Assembly: GCF_021608135.1 (NCBI RefSeq)
Contig: NZ_JAKIHL010000004.1
Location: forward strand, 58,644 to 122,643
From: Microaerobacter geothermalis
GTDB taxonomy: Bacteria > Bacillota > Bacilli > DSM-22679
Direction of reading: 5' to 3'
Length of the DNA: 64,000 nt
Shown: positions 8,981 through 17,790 of the stretch, piece by piece
How positions within the stretch are numbered: position 1 is the first letter of the stretch
Layout of the letters: every line of letters begins with the position of its first letter
The notes under the pieces: model-generated
Databases searched by the model: none
Told to the model about the DNA's origin: nothing
What the model saw: the letters and a program-made list of their open reading frames with translations, nothing else
Position numbers and translations under genes: made by a program

Positions 8981-9160
8981 TTGCCCAATCATAATGATAT
9001 CTTTCGAAACAAAAGAGATTTTGCCAGGGCGGAGTTTGCAACAGAATTTTACAAACCTGCTAACAGACCCGGACCATGGGAAGTAAAATCTCAACACAGA
9101 CAATATGCCTCTGAGCATTATGAAGGTATCAAAGGGATGTTTAGTTTCGTTATAGATTGA
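8981..9160 (+). CDS. Hypothetical 59-residue protein
   Basis: A small soluble protein, not recognised. TTG at 8981 follows AAGGAG by 8 nt. Its start lies 25 bp after the stop of the polytopic membrane gene, so it is probably the second gene of the FNR-controlled rightward unit. The composition is unusual: many aromatic and charged residues, with the segment YKPANRPGPWE in the middle and no cysteine or membrane helix. The last 11 bp overlap the 3' end of the convergent hydrolase gene. The strong ribosome-binding site argues for a real gene. Confidence 0.55.
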   Translation: MPNHNDIFRNKRDFARAEFATEFYKPANRPGPWEVKSQHRQYASEHYEGIKGMFSFVID

Positions 9161-9884
9161 TTGTCAACCCGATTTCTGCGATGTAGATCTCCCCGTCGAA
9201 ATAGGGGGAAGCTTCTTTCATCACTTCATCATAAGTATATTGATGGAATAAATGGGTGAGTAATAGCTTTTTGGTTCCCATTCGAGAACCTGTTTTAGCC
9301 GCTTCCTCGGCAGTTAAATGCCCCTTCAGAACTGGCGGTTTATTTTTGTTCAAGTAGGTTGATTCCACTATGAACAGATCAGGATGGTTGGCAAATGGAA
9401 ACCAAGGTGTACCAGGTCCTGTATCTGCTCCGTACAGGATAGTTTTCCTATGATCCGTTAATTTCACCGCAAGGCAAGGAATAGGATGATCCGTCTGAAG
9501 GAATGAAATATCCAAACCAATGAGACGCAATGTTGAATTCTGATCAATTGGATGCAAGCTAAAATAGCGATAAAACAATTGTTTAAAAATATCTGTCGGA
9601 TAATTTGGCGCATAAATAGGTAATGGTTTTTTCCTTTTTCCCTGAGTGGCTGCCATCATCATCACATATTTCAAGATATGAATATCTGTGATATGATCAA
9701 AATGAAGGTGGGATAAAATCACCCCATCCAGCAATTCAGGGTCAAAAACCTTCATTAGCTGAGAAATCACGCCGCTTCCGCAATCAAGTAATAAGGCCCC
9801 CCTTCCTGTTTCAATCAAATAACCTGGAGTAGCTCCTCCAGGTCCAGGAATGGGGGATTGATACCCCAATACTGTTAATTTCAT
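9150..9884 (-). CDS. MBL-fold metallo-hydrolase (YhfI-like)
   Basis: A 244-residue metallo-beta-lactamase-fold hydrolase of the RNase Z-like/YhfI group, the same length as B. subtilis YhfI. The metal-binding motif HLHFDH is at residues 59-64, with further ligands expected in the GADTGP and THLFHQY segments. The ATG at 9884 follows GGAGG by 5 nt. It begins 17 bp after the pduL stop and is probably cotranscribed with it. The substrate is unknown; a phosphodiesterase-like activity is typical of related folds but not shown here. Confidence 0.85.
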   Translation of the reverse strand: MKLTVLGYQSPIPGPGGATPGYLIETGRGALLLDCGSGVISQLMKVFDPELLDGVILSHLHFDHITDIHILKYVMMMAATQGKRKKPLPIYAPNYPTDIFKQLFYRYFSLHPIDQNSTLRLIGLDISFLQTDHPIPCLAVKLTDHRKTILYGADTGPGTPWFPFANHPDLFIVESTYLNKNKPPVLKGHLTAEEAAKTGSRMGTKKLLLTHLFHQYTYDEVMKEASPYFDGEIYIAEIGLTINL

Positions 9885-9901
9885 TCGTACCTCCAAATTT
9901 T

Positions 9902-10474
9902 TTAACTAATAATCTCCACAAAATCGCCATTTTTTAATCCAGAAGCATTGGCTTCATCTGTATCCACATGCATTTCAAGGGCATAGGTATCATGGACACG
10001 GCAAAGAACATTTTCAAAAATAACTCCTCTTTCACCTTCCACTTTTATTCTAACCCTGTCCTTATCTATTACTCCGAATTTTTCACCGTCGCTGGTATGA
10101 AAATGAATATGCCTCGCGGCCAAAATGACCCCTTCTTCAATTTCGACCTGACCCTCAGGACCCCTGATGATGATCGATGCCGAGTCCTTGACATTTCCGG
10201 AATCTCTAACAGGTGGATTTACTCCCAACACGAAGCTATCGGTTCTGGAAATTTCAACTTGAGTCGTTCCTCTTACAGGGCCTAATATGCGAACGTTTGT
10301 AATTGTCCCTTTTGGTCCAATTAAAGTAACGGTTTCTTCTGCTGCATATTGACCCGGTTGCGATAGAGGTTTTTTTATTGTCAGTTCATAATTAGGTCCA
10401 AACAGCAATGATAAATGCTCTTTAGACAAGTGAACGTGCCGATTGGAAATACCTACTGGAATTTTGTTGTGCAT
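9902..10474 (-). CDS. pduL: Phosphate propanoyltransferase PduL
   Basis: Transfers acyl groups between CoA and phosphate (acetyl- or propionyl-CoA to acyl phosphate), a phosphotransacetylase unrelated to Pta. The 190 residues contain the zinc ligands and motifs of the family: SNRHVHLS near the N-terminus, ARHIHFH in the middle and EMHVDTDEAN near the C-terminus. There is no N-terminal encapsulation peptide and no microcompartment gene nearby, so it is the cytosolic housekeeping type. The ATG is preceded by AGGAGATG. With KorAB nearby it could support acetyl-phosphate formation during fermentation (inference). Confidence 0.93.
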   Translation of the reverse strand: MHNKIPVGISNRHVHLSKEHLSLLFGPNYELTIKKPLSQPGQYAAEETVTLIGPKGTITNVRILGPVRGTTQVEISRTDSFVLGVNPPVRDSGNVKDSASIIIRGPEGQVEIEEGVILAARHIHFHTSDGEKFGVIDKDRVRIKVEGERGVIFENVLCRVHDTYALEMHVDTDEANASGLKNGDFVEIIS

Positions 10475-10551
10475 GAAATCTCATCTCCTAAGACAAATAT
10501 TGTTTACCAGTACTATAGTAACATTTTTTCAAACCGAATACATATAGATCA

Positions 10552-10615
10552 GGAACTAAACATGCATGATCCGAAGGATCTCATATTGATATGAAACTGT
10601 ATTTTCATATCAAAT
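10552..10615 (-). repeat. GGAACTAAA element, copy B (truncated long form)
   Basis: About 64 bp. Read on the minus strand it carries the TGATATGAAAA / TTTCATATCA palindrome (10587-10612), a GATCC-TTCG-GGATC-type mini-hairpin and the end CATGCATGTTTAGTTCC. It abuts the stop codon of the coiled-coil gene at 10616, so the palindrome could act as that gene's 3' hairpin. The upstream half of the long form is missing. Confidence 0.75.
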
Positions 10616-10849
10616 TTATTTGAATCCCTTTACTTTCAAGAAAAATAGTTCTTTAGCATATTTGTGGTTTTGTTTTTTTAAACGAAGATTTTCCCTTTGT
10701 AATTCAGCAATCATTTGGTTGCTTTCTTCTTGGGTAATCTCCAACAGGTTCATTAATACCCGTCGACCGACACGCAGATTATCTAATGTTTCTTCCAGTT
10801 GATTAATCTTTTGTTGAAGATCTTTTATAGAAACGACCCGCTTAGCCAC
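10616..10849 (-). CDS. Small coiled-coil protein of unknown function
   Basis: A 77-residue, almost wholly helical protein with heptad-like leucines (LQQKINQLEETLDNL, then ELQRENLRLKKQ), so a dimeric coiled coil is likely. It is basic at the C-terminus and has no cysteine. The GTG at 10849 follows GGGGTGA by 6 nt. It stands alone between the korAB terminator and pduL. Not recognised. Confidence 0.7.
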   Translation of the reverse strand: MAKRVVSIKDLQQKINQLEETLDNLRVGRRVLMNLLEITQEESNQMIAELQRENLRLKKQNHKYAKELFFLKVKGFK

Positions 10850-10900
10850 TTGAAATCACCCCGATAACAATCTCCTCTTTAAGTTTATGTAATTTGTAGT

Positions 10901-10926
10901 AAAAAAAAGACCATCATTCGATGGCC
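10901..10926 (-). terminator. Rho-independent terminator of korAB
   Basis: The minus strand reads GGCCATC-GAAT-GATGGTC followed by eight T residues, 14 bp past the korB stop. Confidence 0.88.
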
Positions 10927-10939
10927 TTTATATGGAATA

Positions 10940-11806
10940 TCACATAAATTCTTTTATTAATGAAGAGAATTGTTCTTCAGTTATTTTCAGATCCTTATAA
11001 GCCAAGGGTTCTTCAGCATAACCAACCACTCGATTTTGATAGGAAGGCTTTTCTTTGTCTTGATAAATCAAGCCAGTAATCAGTCCATTATGTTCCATTA
11101 CGGTTTTCATGGCCTGGATTCTGTCTGATGGATTATAACCCTCAATGGAGTTAATGGAAACAAGATTTTCCTTAAACCAATCGTATGTGTTGATTTTATT
11201 GAAAGTCACACATGGACTAAATACATTGATAAAGGAAAATCCTTTATGCCTCATTCCCAATTCAATCAATTCAGTAAGCTCTTTTAGATCGCTGGAAAAG
11301 CTTTGGGCAACAAAACCTGCACCTGCCGTTAAAGCCATTTCGATTGGCGCAAGGGGGGATTCAATGGAACCCTTTGGCGTACTTTTGGTGACAAATCCCA
11401 CCTGACTCCTTGGAGAGGTTTGTCCCTTCGTTAATCCGTATATTTGATTGTCCATCACAATATAGGTAATATCAATATTTCTGCGAATGGCATGGATCGT
11501 ATGGCTTAAACCAATGGCAAAGCCGTCGCCGTCACCACCAGCAGCTACCACGGTCAAATCGCGATTTGCCATTTTTACGCCCTGGGCAATAGGAAGGGCT
11601 CGTCCATGAATACCGTGAAATCCGTAGGCATTTACGTATCCGGAAATACGTCCGGAGCAACCAATTCCTGAAATCAATGCAAAATTTTCCGGCTCTAGGC
11701 CAACGTTTGCAGCCGCTCTTTGAATGGCAGCCTGAACAGAAAAATCACCACAGCCTGGACACCAATTGGGTTTAATATGATTTCTAAAATCTTTAAAAGT
11801 AGCCAT
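10940..11806 (-). CDS. korB: 2-oxoacid:ferredoxin oxidoreductase, beta subunit
   Basis: The thiamine-diphosphate-binding beta subunit of a two-subunit 2-oxoglutarate (or other 2-oxoacid):ferredoxin oxidoreductase. The 288 residues show WCPGCGD, the GDGDGFAIG magnesium/ThDP motif and MDNQIYGLTKGQ with SPRSQVG. The ATG starts 1 bp after the korA stop, with AAGGGG inside the end of korA, so the subunits are translationally coupled. A terminator follows. It oxidatively decarboxylates 2-oxoacids with CoA and reduces ferredoxin. Confidence 0.95.
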   Translation of the reverse strand: MATFKDFRNHIKPNWCPGCGDFSVQAAIQRAAANVGLEPENFALISGIGCSGRISGYVNAYGFHGIHGRALPIAQGVKMANRDLTVVAAGGDGDGFAIGLSHTIHAIRRNIDITYIVMDNQIYGLTKGQTSPRSQVGFVTKSTPKGSIESPLAPIEMALTAGAGFVAQSFSSDLKELTELIELGMRHKGFSFINVFSPCVTFNKINTYDWFKENLVSINSIEGYNPSDRIQAMKTVMEHNGLITGLIYQDKEKPSYQNRVVGYAEEPLAYKDLKITEEQFSSLIKEFM

Positions 11807-11807
11807 A

Positions 11808-13544
11808 TTATATCAGCCCCTTACACCGATTATAAATTTCAGAAGGCAGGAACGGATTTCCATCATACTTTAAGATATTTTCAATCTTTTCTACCATTCC
11901 GACATGAAGCTTGATTTGATTGGAAAGTTGACCTGTTGCATTATTTTCAACCACAACCACTTTTTTGGCCTTACTCATTAACTCCTTGATTTCCTGTGCA
12001 GGAAAAGGTGCAATCAGCCGGACTTGGGCATGATTAACCTTATAACCATCCTGTTCCAACCGGGCCTTTGCTTCGTTAATCGTTCCACGGGTAGAACCAA
12101 AACCTACGATAAGGATATCAGCATCATCATATGGAGCATTGGCATAAATAGGTTCCTTAAAGTTTAACATATTTAATTTTTTCAATCGTTTTTCCATCAT
12201 TGCCTTACGATTAACCGGGCTTTCCGACGGAGAACCGGTTTCACCATGCTCTACACCTGTAACATGGTGAATTCCATTTTTCGTACCGGGAATCACCCTT
12301 GGGGAAATTCCATCTTCAGTTAATTCGTAGCGCTTAAACATGGAACCTTCATTGGCTTGTACTTCTTTATCCAAAATTAATTTTCCCCTGCGAATTTCAA
12401 TGCGTTCATAATCTAATGGTTCAACTGTTTGTTTTCCGAGGGAAAGAACCAGATCAGAAAGAATGATGACAGGACATTGGAATTCTTCGGCAATATTAAA
12501 TGCTTCAATGGTATCATAAAAACACTCCTCTACGGTACTTGGAGCAATTACTACCTTTGGAATCTCACCATGCGTTCCATAAATCATGGCATTTAAATCA
12601 CTTTGTTCCTGTTTCGTCGGAAGTCCAGTACTTGGACCACCACGCTGAGTATTTACGATTACCAATGGAGTTTCTGTCATACCAGACAATCCAATTGCTT
12701 CCATCATCAGGGCTAATCCAGGCCCTGCAGAAGCAGTCATTGCTCTTACACCACCATAATTGGCTCCAATAGCCATAGTTGCAGCAGCGATTTCATCTTC
12801 TGTTTGGATGACCGTTCCTCCAAATTGAGGTAATTTTTTAATCAGGTATTCCATAATTTCTGATGCCGGCGTAATAGGGTAGGCAGGCATAAATCGGCAC
12901 CCGGCTGCAACAGCTCCCAGTGCGATCGCATCGTTACCGATCATAAACAGACGCTTCTTGCCATCCGCCTTCTCCAATTGAAATTCAGGAAGCGAACCGC
13001 CAACTTCTGTATGAATATATTGGGCTCCCCGAGCAATGGCTTCCATATTTTTATCAACCACTTTTTGCCCTTTTCGTTGAAACAACTCTTCAACAACTTC
13101 TTTAAAAGACTCAACGGGTAATCCCAATAAGGCACCAGAAACCCCTACGGCTACCATGTTTTTCATGAGTGAAGTGCCTAACTCTTCAGCGATTTGTGTA
13201 ATGGGTACAGCAAAGAGCCTAACATCCATATTAGATGGAATCGTAGGCTCAAACTTAGAGTCTGCGATAATCACTCCGCCAGAACGAAGCTCTTTTGCAT
13301 TTATATCAATGGTTTCTTGGTCAAAAGCAACTAAAATGTCAAGATGATCAGACACAGATTGCAACGGCTTGGTGCTTACACGAATTTTGTTATTGGTATG
13401 TCCTCCTTTAATGCGCGACGAAAAGTGACGATATCCATACAGATAATACCCGAGACGGTTCAACGCAATGGCGAAGATTTCTCCTGTACTATCTATCCCC
13501 TCGCCCTGTTGACCGCCAACTTTCCATGAAAGTTGATTAATCAT
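11808..13544 (-). CDS. korA: 2-oxoacid:ferredoxin oxidoreductase, fused gamma-alpha subunit
   Basis: The 578-residue alpha subunit in the fused form. Residues 1-190 are the gamma domain (KVGGQQGEGIDSTGE, SSRIKGGHT) and the rest is the pyrimidine-binding alpha domain (MPAYPITPASEIMEYL, TASAGPGLALM, GPSTGLPTKQEQSDL). Family members with this architecture act on 2-oxoglutarate and related acids; substrate choice cannot be read here. The ATG follows AAAGGGGTGG. A good sigma-A promoter lies at 13622-13650. It replaces tdh-kbl of B. subtilis at this point between spoVS and miaB. Confidence 0.95.
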   Translation of the reverse strand: MINQLSWKVGGQQGEGIDSTGEIFAIALNRLGYYLYGYRHFSSRIKGGHTNNKIRVSTKPLQSVSDHLDILVAFDQETIDINAKELRSGGVIIADSKFEPTIPSNMDVRLFAVPITQIAEELGTSLMKNMVAVGVSGALLGLPVESFKEVVEELFQRKGQKVVDKNMEAIARGAQYIHTEVGGSLPEFQLEKADGKKRLFMIGNDAIALGAVAAGCRFMPAYPITPASEIMEYLIKKLPQFGGTVIQTEDEIAAATMAIGANYGGVRAMTASAGPGLALMMEAIGLSGMTETPLVIVNTQRGGPSTGLPTKQEQSDLNAMIYGTHGEIPKVVIAPSTVEECFYDTIEAFNIAEEFQCPVIILSDLVLSLGKQTVEPLDYERIEIRRGKLILDKEVQANEGSMFKRYELTEDGISPRVIPGTKNGIHHVTGVEHGETGSPSESPVNRKAMMEKRLKKLNMLNFKEPIYANAPYDDADILIVGFGSTRGTINEAKARLEQDGYKVNHAQVRLIAPFPAQEIKELMSKAKKVVVVENNATGQLSNQIKLHVGMVEKIENILKYDGNPFLPSEIYNRCKGLI

Positions 13545-13621
13545 AATTCCACCCCTTTAGAAATCGTTTGAAAACATCTCCACCGACTTTTATATAAAAA
13601 CTCACTTTCTAAACGTAAACA

Positions 13622-13650
13622 ATTGTAGACCTTTAACTGTAAAATTTCAA
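13622..13650 (-). promoter_or_regulatory. Sigma-A promoter of korAB
   Basis: On the minus strand TTGAAA (13645-13650) and TACAAT (13622-13627) are separated by 17 bp. The predicted leader is about 70 nt. Confidence 0.7.
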
Positions 13651-13679
13651 GCATTTCTACTATTCTTATTCTGTAACTT

Positions 13680-14627
13680 TCAATTTTTTTTTGGTAATAC
13701 CCTTTGTAACAAATGATACCAATTCAAATAGGAAAATTTTTTAACCTGAGATTCGCTATAATGCTTTAATAATTCGTTGATTAAGTGATAGAAATGGCCT
13801 GGGTGTTCTAATCCTGTCACAAAGGAATCTACTCCATCAAAATCGGAACCGAACCCAATATGATTCTCCCCTCCCAGTTCACAGGCATGTTCAATATGAC
13901 GAATGATATCTATGATTTTCACTACTTCTTTATTGGAAACAAAAGGAGGATAAAACACCATTCCTATTACTCCATTTAGCTCAAATAATGCTTTCAACTG
14001 CTCGTCCTTTAAGTTTCTCAGATGGGGATGGATGGTCCAGCAGTTGGAATGACTTGCGATTACTGGTTCTTTTGAAAGCTCAACTACCTCCCAAAAACCC
14101 CGTTCATTTAGATGAGAAACATCAACAATCATATGAAGGCGGTTCATTTCTTGAACTAGCTCTTTACCAAATTGAGAAAGTCCTCCGCCTGATGACTCCA
14201 ATGCACCTGATGCAGCTTCATTCTGATAATTCCAAGTTAATCCAACTGCTCTTACCCCTAAGCGATAAAGGGTTCTTAAGTGAACTAAATTTCCCTGTAT
14301 TGCCTCTGCACCCTCCAACGAAAGAAGTGCGCCATGTTGATTCAGGTTCATCAGTTCTTCCAGATCCTCTTGATTTAATATGATTTTCCATCTTGGTTGT
14401 GATATTACTTGTCTGTAAAATATGTCTACCATATCTAATGCAACAGAAAATTTTGCGCTTGGATGGGTTAGTGGAGGAACAAATATAGCAAAGGTCTGAA
14501 GGGCAATACTGGACTTGTCCAACCTCATGGCGTTTATTTGAACGTTTTCATTCTCCAAACTAAAGGTAACCTCAGCGTTCTCCCATGCTCTTAATAAGAA
14601 ATCACAGTGAAAATCAATCACTTTCAT
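13680..14627 (-). CDS. Membrane dipeptidase (renal dipeptidase family, M19)
   Basis: A 315-residue zinc dipeptidase of family M19. The N-terminal VIDFHCDFLLRAW supplies the first metal ligands (His-X-Asp); the middle SLEGAEAI supplies the bridging Glu; DVSHLNERGFWEV and ASHSNCW hold the later histidines; FGSDFDGV is near the end. No signal peptide is seen, so it is cytoplasmic despite the family name. The ATG follows AGGAGGATAG. It lies between the spoVS terminator and korA, and hydrolysis of dipeptides is expected. Confidence 0.9.
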   Translation of the reverse strand: MKVIDFHCDFLLRAWENAEVTFSLENENVQINAMRLDKSSIALQTFAIFVPPLTHPSAKFSVALDMVDIFYRQVISQPRWKIILNQEDLEELMNLNQHGALLSLEGAEAIQGNLVHLRTLYRLGVRAVGLTWNYQNEAASGALESSGGGLSQFGKELVQEMNRLHMIVDVSHLNERGFWEVVELSKEPVIASHSNCWTIHPHLRNLKDEQLKALFELNGVIGMVFYPPFVSNKEVVKIIDIIRHIEHACELGGENHIGFGSDFDGVDSFVTGLEHPGHFYHLINELLKHYSESQVKKFSYLNWYHLLQRVLPKKN

Positions 14628-14644
14628 GTTACTATCCTCCTAAA

Positions 14645-14683
14645 CAACAAAAACCTGTTTACCCAAAAATGGAATAAACAGGT
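14645..14683 (-). terminator. Rho-independent terminator after spoVS
   Basis: The minus strand has ACCTGTTTA pairing with TAAACAGGT, then TTTTTGTTG. It lies directly beyond the spoVS stop and before the dipeptidase gene. Confidence 0.82.
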
Positions 14684-14693
14684 GCAAAAAAAT

Positions 14694-14954
14694 TTATCTT
14701 GGTTCTACGATTAATTTGATGGCTGTCCGTTCTTCCCCATCGATCATAATGTCTGTGAAAGCTGGAATACAGATAAGGTCAACACCGCTCGGCGCAACAA
14801 ACCCTCTTGCAATCGCTACTGCTTTCACTGCTTGATTAAGTGCCCCTGCACCTATCGCTTGAATTTCAGCTGCACCGCGTTCACGGAGCACACCGGCAAG
14901 GGCACCTGCAACAGAGTTAGGATTAGACTTTGCTGAAACTTTTAATACTTCCAT
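14694..14954 (-). CDS. spoVS: Stage V sporulation protein S
   Basis: The 86-residue nucleic-acid-binding Alba-fold regulator required for normal stage V sporulation (coat assembly and septation effects). The sequence is almost invariant in spore formers: MEVLKVSAKSNPNSVAGALA, RERGAAEIQAIGAGALNQA and GERTAIKLIVEPR are all present. The ATG at 14954 lies 10 nt after AAGGAGG; a longer in-frame reading adds 19 residues without homology and is rejected. A terminator follows, so it is probably monocistronic. Confidence 0.97.
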   Translation of the reverse strand: MEVLKVSAKSNPNSVAGALAGVLRERGAAEIQAIGAGALNQAVKAVAIARGFVAPSGVDLICIPAFTDIMIDGEERTAIKLIVEPR

Positions 14955-15067
14955 TATCCTTTGTACCTCCTTAAGATGGTTTAAACCCTCTATATTTATA
15001 TTCGAGATCATAGAAAAAATTCCTGCAAATAGCTTATAAAAATTCTTAAAATTCGGACCTCATCTCC

Positions 15068-15862
15068 TTATAGGGACGGAACTTCTTCCACAATATGTAT
15101 TTTTTCAATCTGAGTAGCTTGTCCTGTTTCCGGAGAAAGTTGAATGACTACAGCATTTAATTGTGAACTTCCTTTTTCTACGACATCAAAGCGAACCGGC
15201 AGTTGGGTAATAAATTTTTTAATCACTGCTTCTTTTTCCATACCTAAAATTCCATCGTATGATCCCACCATTCCCACATCAGTAATATATGCCGTTCCCT
15301 TTGGCAGTATTCTAGCGTCAGATGTCTGGACATGGGTATGGGTTCCTACAACGGCTGAAACTCTTCCATCCAAATACCAACCCATAGCCAACTTTTCCGA
15401 AGTTGCTTCTCCATGGAAATCAACCAAAATATATTTTGTACGATTGCCAATGATTTGAAGGATTTCATCCGCCTTACGGAAGGGACAATCAATGGAAGGA
15501 AGGAACGTTCTTCCCTGCAAATTAATCACAGCTAATTCTTTATTATTTGACTTGAGAAAAGTATAGCCTAACCCCGGAGTCCCTTTTGGAAAATTAGCAG
15601 GCCTTACCATTTTTTTCTCCTCGTCGATAAAATCAAAAATTTCCTTATTATCCCAGGTGTGATTCCCTAAGGTAATTCCTTGAACACCCCATTCAAAAAA
15701 CTTACGCGCAATTTTTAAGTTGATCCCTCTTCCGCCGGCAGCGTTTTCTCCATTTACAACCGTGAAGGTAGGTTGATATTTTCTCTTAAGTTCAGGCAGC
15801 AATCTTTGCAGGGTTCCCCTTCCAAGGGAACCCACAATATCGCCAATAAATAATAGTCTCAA
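15068..15862 (-). CDS. ymdB: YmdB, calcineurin-like 2',3'-cyclic phosphodiesterase
   Basis: A metallophosphoesterase that hydrolyses 2',3'- and 3',5'-cyclic nucleotides and influences biofilm and late adaptive behaviour in B. subtilis. The metal ligands are visible in order: FIGDIVG, GENAAGG, GNHTWDN, DFHGEATSEK and GTHTHVQT. The TTG at 15862 is 10 nt after AAAGG and gives 264 residues, exactly the B. subtilis length. An in-frame GTG three codons earlier is too close to that site. It follows rny in the same direction, as in B. subtilis. Confidence 0.94.
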   Translation of the reverse strand: MRLLFIGDIVGSLGRGTLQRLLPELKRKYQPTFTVVNGENAAGGRGINLKIARKFFEWGVQGITLGNHTWDNKEIFDFIDEEKKMVRPANFPKGTPGLGYTFLKSNNKELAVINLQGRTFLPSIDCPFRKADEILQIIGNRTKYILVDFHGEATSEKLAMGWYLDGRVSAVVGTHTHVQTSDARILPKGTAYITDVGMVGSYDGILGMEKEAVIKKFITQLPVRFDVVEKGSSQLNAVVIQLSPETGQATQIEKIHIVEEVPSL

Positions 15863-15903
15863 ACCATTCACAACCTTTCACATATAGAAGTGGAACGAAT
15901 ACT

Positions 15904-15927
15904 GAAATCGATGATTTCATCGATTTC
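15904..15927. repeat. Perfect 11-bp inverted repeat between rny and ymdB
   Basis: GAAATCGATGA and TCATCGATTTC are separated by two T residues. Wider flanks also pair imperfectly (AGAAGTG / CACTTCT and ATATAGA / TCTATAT), so the whole 15880-15957 stretch can fold into a long cruciform or RNA hairpin. It lies just upstream of the ymdB start. It does not share the core blocks of the GGAACTAAA family. Confidence 0.6.
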
Positions 15928-16002
15928 GCACAGTTACACTTCTTACATCTATATGGATAGAACTGACTGTTGTTTACATTGTAGCAAAAAATGGGGAGCT
16001 AA

Positions 16003-16034
16003 GACAAAAAATAAAGTGGTCCATCGACCACTTT
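16003..16034 (-). terminator. Rho-independent terminator after rny
   Basis: The minus strand reads AAAGTGGTC-GATG-GACCACTTT followed by ATTTTTTG. It starts 8 bp past the rny stop, so ymdB is probably reached only by read-through or from its own promoter. Confidence 0.88.
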
Positions 16035-16042
16035 ATTCTTCT

Positions 16043-17590
16043 TCATTTGGCATATTCTACTGCTCTTGTTTCACGAACGACGGTTACCTTAATATGCCCA
16101 GGATAATCTAGTTCTTCTTCAATTTGTTTTGTAATTTCCCTTGCCAAGCGATGAGCTTCCAGATCATCCACTTGATCTGGCTTAACCATAATCCTCACTT
16201 CTCGACCTGCTTGAATCGCATATGATTTCTCTACACCGTCAAAGGACTCACAAATGGCCTCCAACTTTTCCAAACGTTTGATATACGTTTCAAGGGTCTC
16301 TCGCCTTGCTCCAGGTCTTGCAGCCGATAGCGCATCTGCTGCCCCGACAAGCATAGAAATCAGGGAATTAGGTTCCACATCTCCATGGTGGGAAGCAATA
16401 CTGTTAATAACCACAGGGTGTTCTTTATATTTTTTCGCCAATTCAATTCCAATTTCTACATGTGAACCTTCCACTTCATGGTCAATGGCTTTTCCAATAT
16501 CATGCAACAATCCCGCCCGTTTGGCCAGAGTGATATCTTCGCCTAATTCAGCAGCCATCAATCCAGCTAAATAGGCAACTTCCATGGAATGTTTCAATAC
16601 ATTTTGACCATAACTGGTTCTAAATTTCAAACGTCCCAAAATTTTAATAAGGTCAGGATGCAATCCATATACACCTGTCTCAAAGGTGGCTTGTTCCCCG
16701 TATTCACGAATTCTTTCATCTACTTCTTTTCTAGCCTTTTCCACCATTTCCTCTATTCTTGCAGGGTGGATTCTGCCATCTGCCACCAATTTATCAAGAG
16801 CTGTTTTTGCAATTTCTCTTCTAACCGGATCAAATCCAGATAAAATGACCGCTTCAGGTGTATCATCTATAATAAGATCGATCCCTGTCAGGGTTTCCAG
16901 AGCTCTAATATTTCTACCCTCTCTACCGATAATTCGGCCTTTCATTTCATCATTTGGCAGAGTGACAACAGATACAGTGGTTTCCGCCACATGATCAGCA
17001 GCACATCGTTGGATGGCTAAAGTAATAATTTCCTTTGCACGCTTGTCCGCTTCGTCCTTTGCTTGTTGTTCCATTTCTTTTATCATCATGGCGATATCAT
17101 GCTTCATCTCATTTTCTACTTCAGCCAAAATAATGGATTTCGCTTCTTCAATTGTTAATCCGGAAATACGTTCTAATTCCTGACGCTGTTTTACATAGAG
17201 ATCATCCACTTTGCTTCGAGTCTCTTCGATTTCCTTTTCCCGCTGGGAAAGAAGTTCGTCCTTCTTTTCTAGGGACTCCAGCTTGCGGTCCAAAGTTTCC
17301 TCTTTTTGCAGCAAACGACGTTCCAAACGTTGGACTTCATTTCTACGCTCTTTAATGTCCTTTTCGGCTTCTATCCTAAATTTATGAATTTCATCCTTTG
17401 CTTCAAGTACGGTTTCCTTTTTAACCGCCTCTGCGTCCTTTTTCGCATTTTCAATAATTCTTTGTGCTTCCTGTTCGGCACTTGAAATTTTTGCTTCTGC
17501 GATAGATTTACGAACCAGATAGCCTATTCCAGCACCAACTAATACAGAGACCAGCAAAATGGAGATTCCAGCCGCAGATCCTAACAGCAT
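16043..17590 (-). CDS. rny: Ribonuclease Y
   Basis: The membrane-anchored endoribonuclease that starts bulk mRNA decay in Bacillales. The 515 residues show one N-terminal transmembrane helix ([15 protein letters not shown]), a long charged coiled coil to about residue 200, a KH domain with [15 protein letters not shown], and an HD domain with the catalytic LLHDIGKAI pair. The ATG at 17590 follows AGGAGG. A sigma-A promoter lies at 17737-17766 and a strong terminator follows. The RicA partner subunit is encoded at 4756-5190, and PNPase, RNase J, NrnA and a DEAD helicase are also in this window. Confidence 0.98.
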   Translation of the reverse strand: MLLGSAAGISILLVSVLVGAGIGYLVRKSIAEAKISSAEQEAQRIIENAKKDAEAVKKETVLEAKDEIHKFRIEAEKDIKERRNEVQRLERRLLQKEETLDRKLESLEKKDELLSQREKEIEETRSKVDDLYVKQRQELERISGLTIEEAKSIILAEVENEMKHDIAMMIKEMEQQAKDEADKRAKEIITLAIQRCAADHVAETTVSVVTLPNDEMKGRIIGREGRNIRALETLTGIDLIIDDTPEAVILSGFDPVRREIAKTALDKLVADGRIHPARIEEMVEKARKEVDERIREYGEQATFETGVYGLHPDLIKILGRLKFRTSYGQNVLKHSMEVAYLAGLMAAELGEDITLAKRAGLLHDIGKAIDHEVEGSHVEIGIELAKKYKEHPVVINSIASHHGDVEPNSLISMLVGAADALSAARPGARRETLETYIKRLEKLEAICESFDGVEKSYAIQAGREVRIMVKPDQVDDLEAHRLAREITKQIEEELDYPGHIKVTVVRETRAVEYAK

Positions 17591-17736
17591 GGGCTATTCA
17601 CCTCCTGTCTTGCCAAGTCTTCTTTTAAATCCCCGTTTCATCCAAACATTTCATTTGTTTATCCATTACATATTCATTGGAGCTCTTTAGCGAAAAAATA
17701 AATAAACACCTAAACTTGTATAAAATATACACGACA

Positions 17737-17766
17737 ATTGTATTATTGTTTGTTCTGTTTTGTCAA
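17737..17766 (-). promoter_or_regulatory. Sigma-A promoter of rny
   Basis: The minus strand has a perfect TTGACA (17761-17766), an 18-bp spacer and TACAAT (17737-17742). It lies 24 bp past the recX stop. The predicted leader is about 140 nt. Confidence 0.75.
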
Positions 17767-17790
17767 GGAAATCTGCTAGGTGCGGATTTG

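Noticed and set aside
15904..15927. Palindrome as a twelfth copy of the GGAACTAAA family
   Set aside because: It lacks the termini and the GAACTCGAC and TGATATG modules; only short CTATATGGATAGAACT-like similarity is seen.
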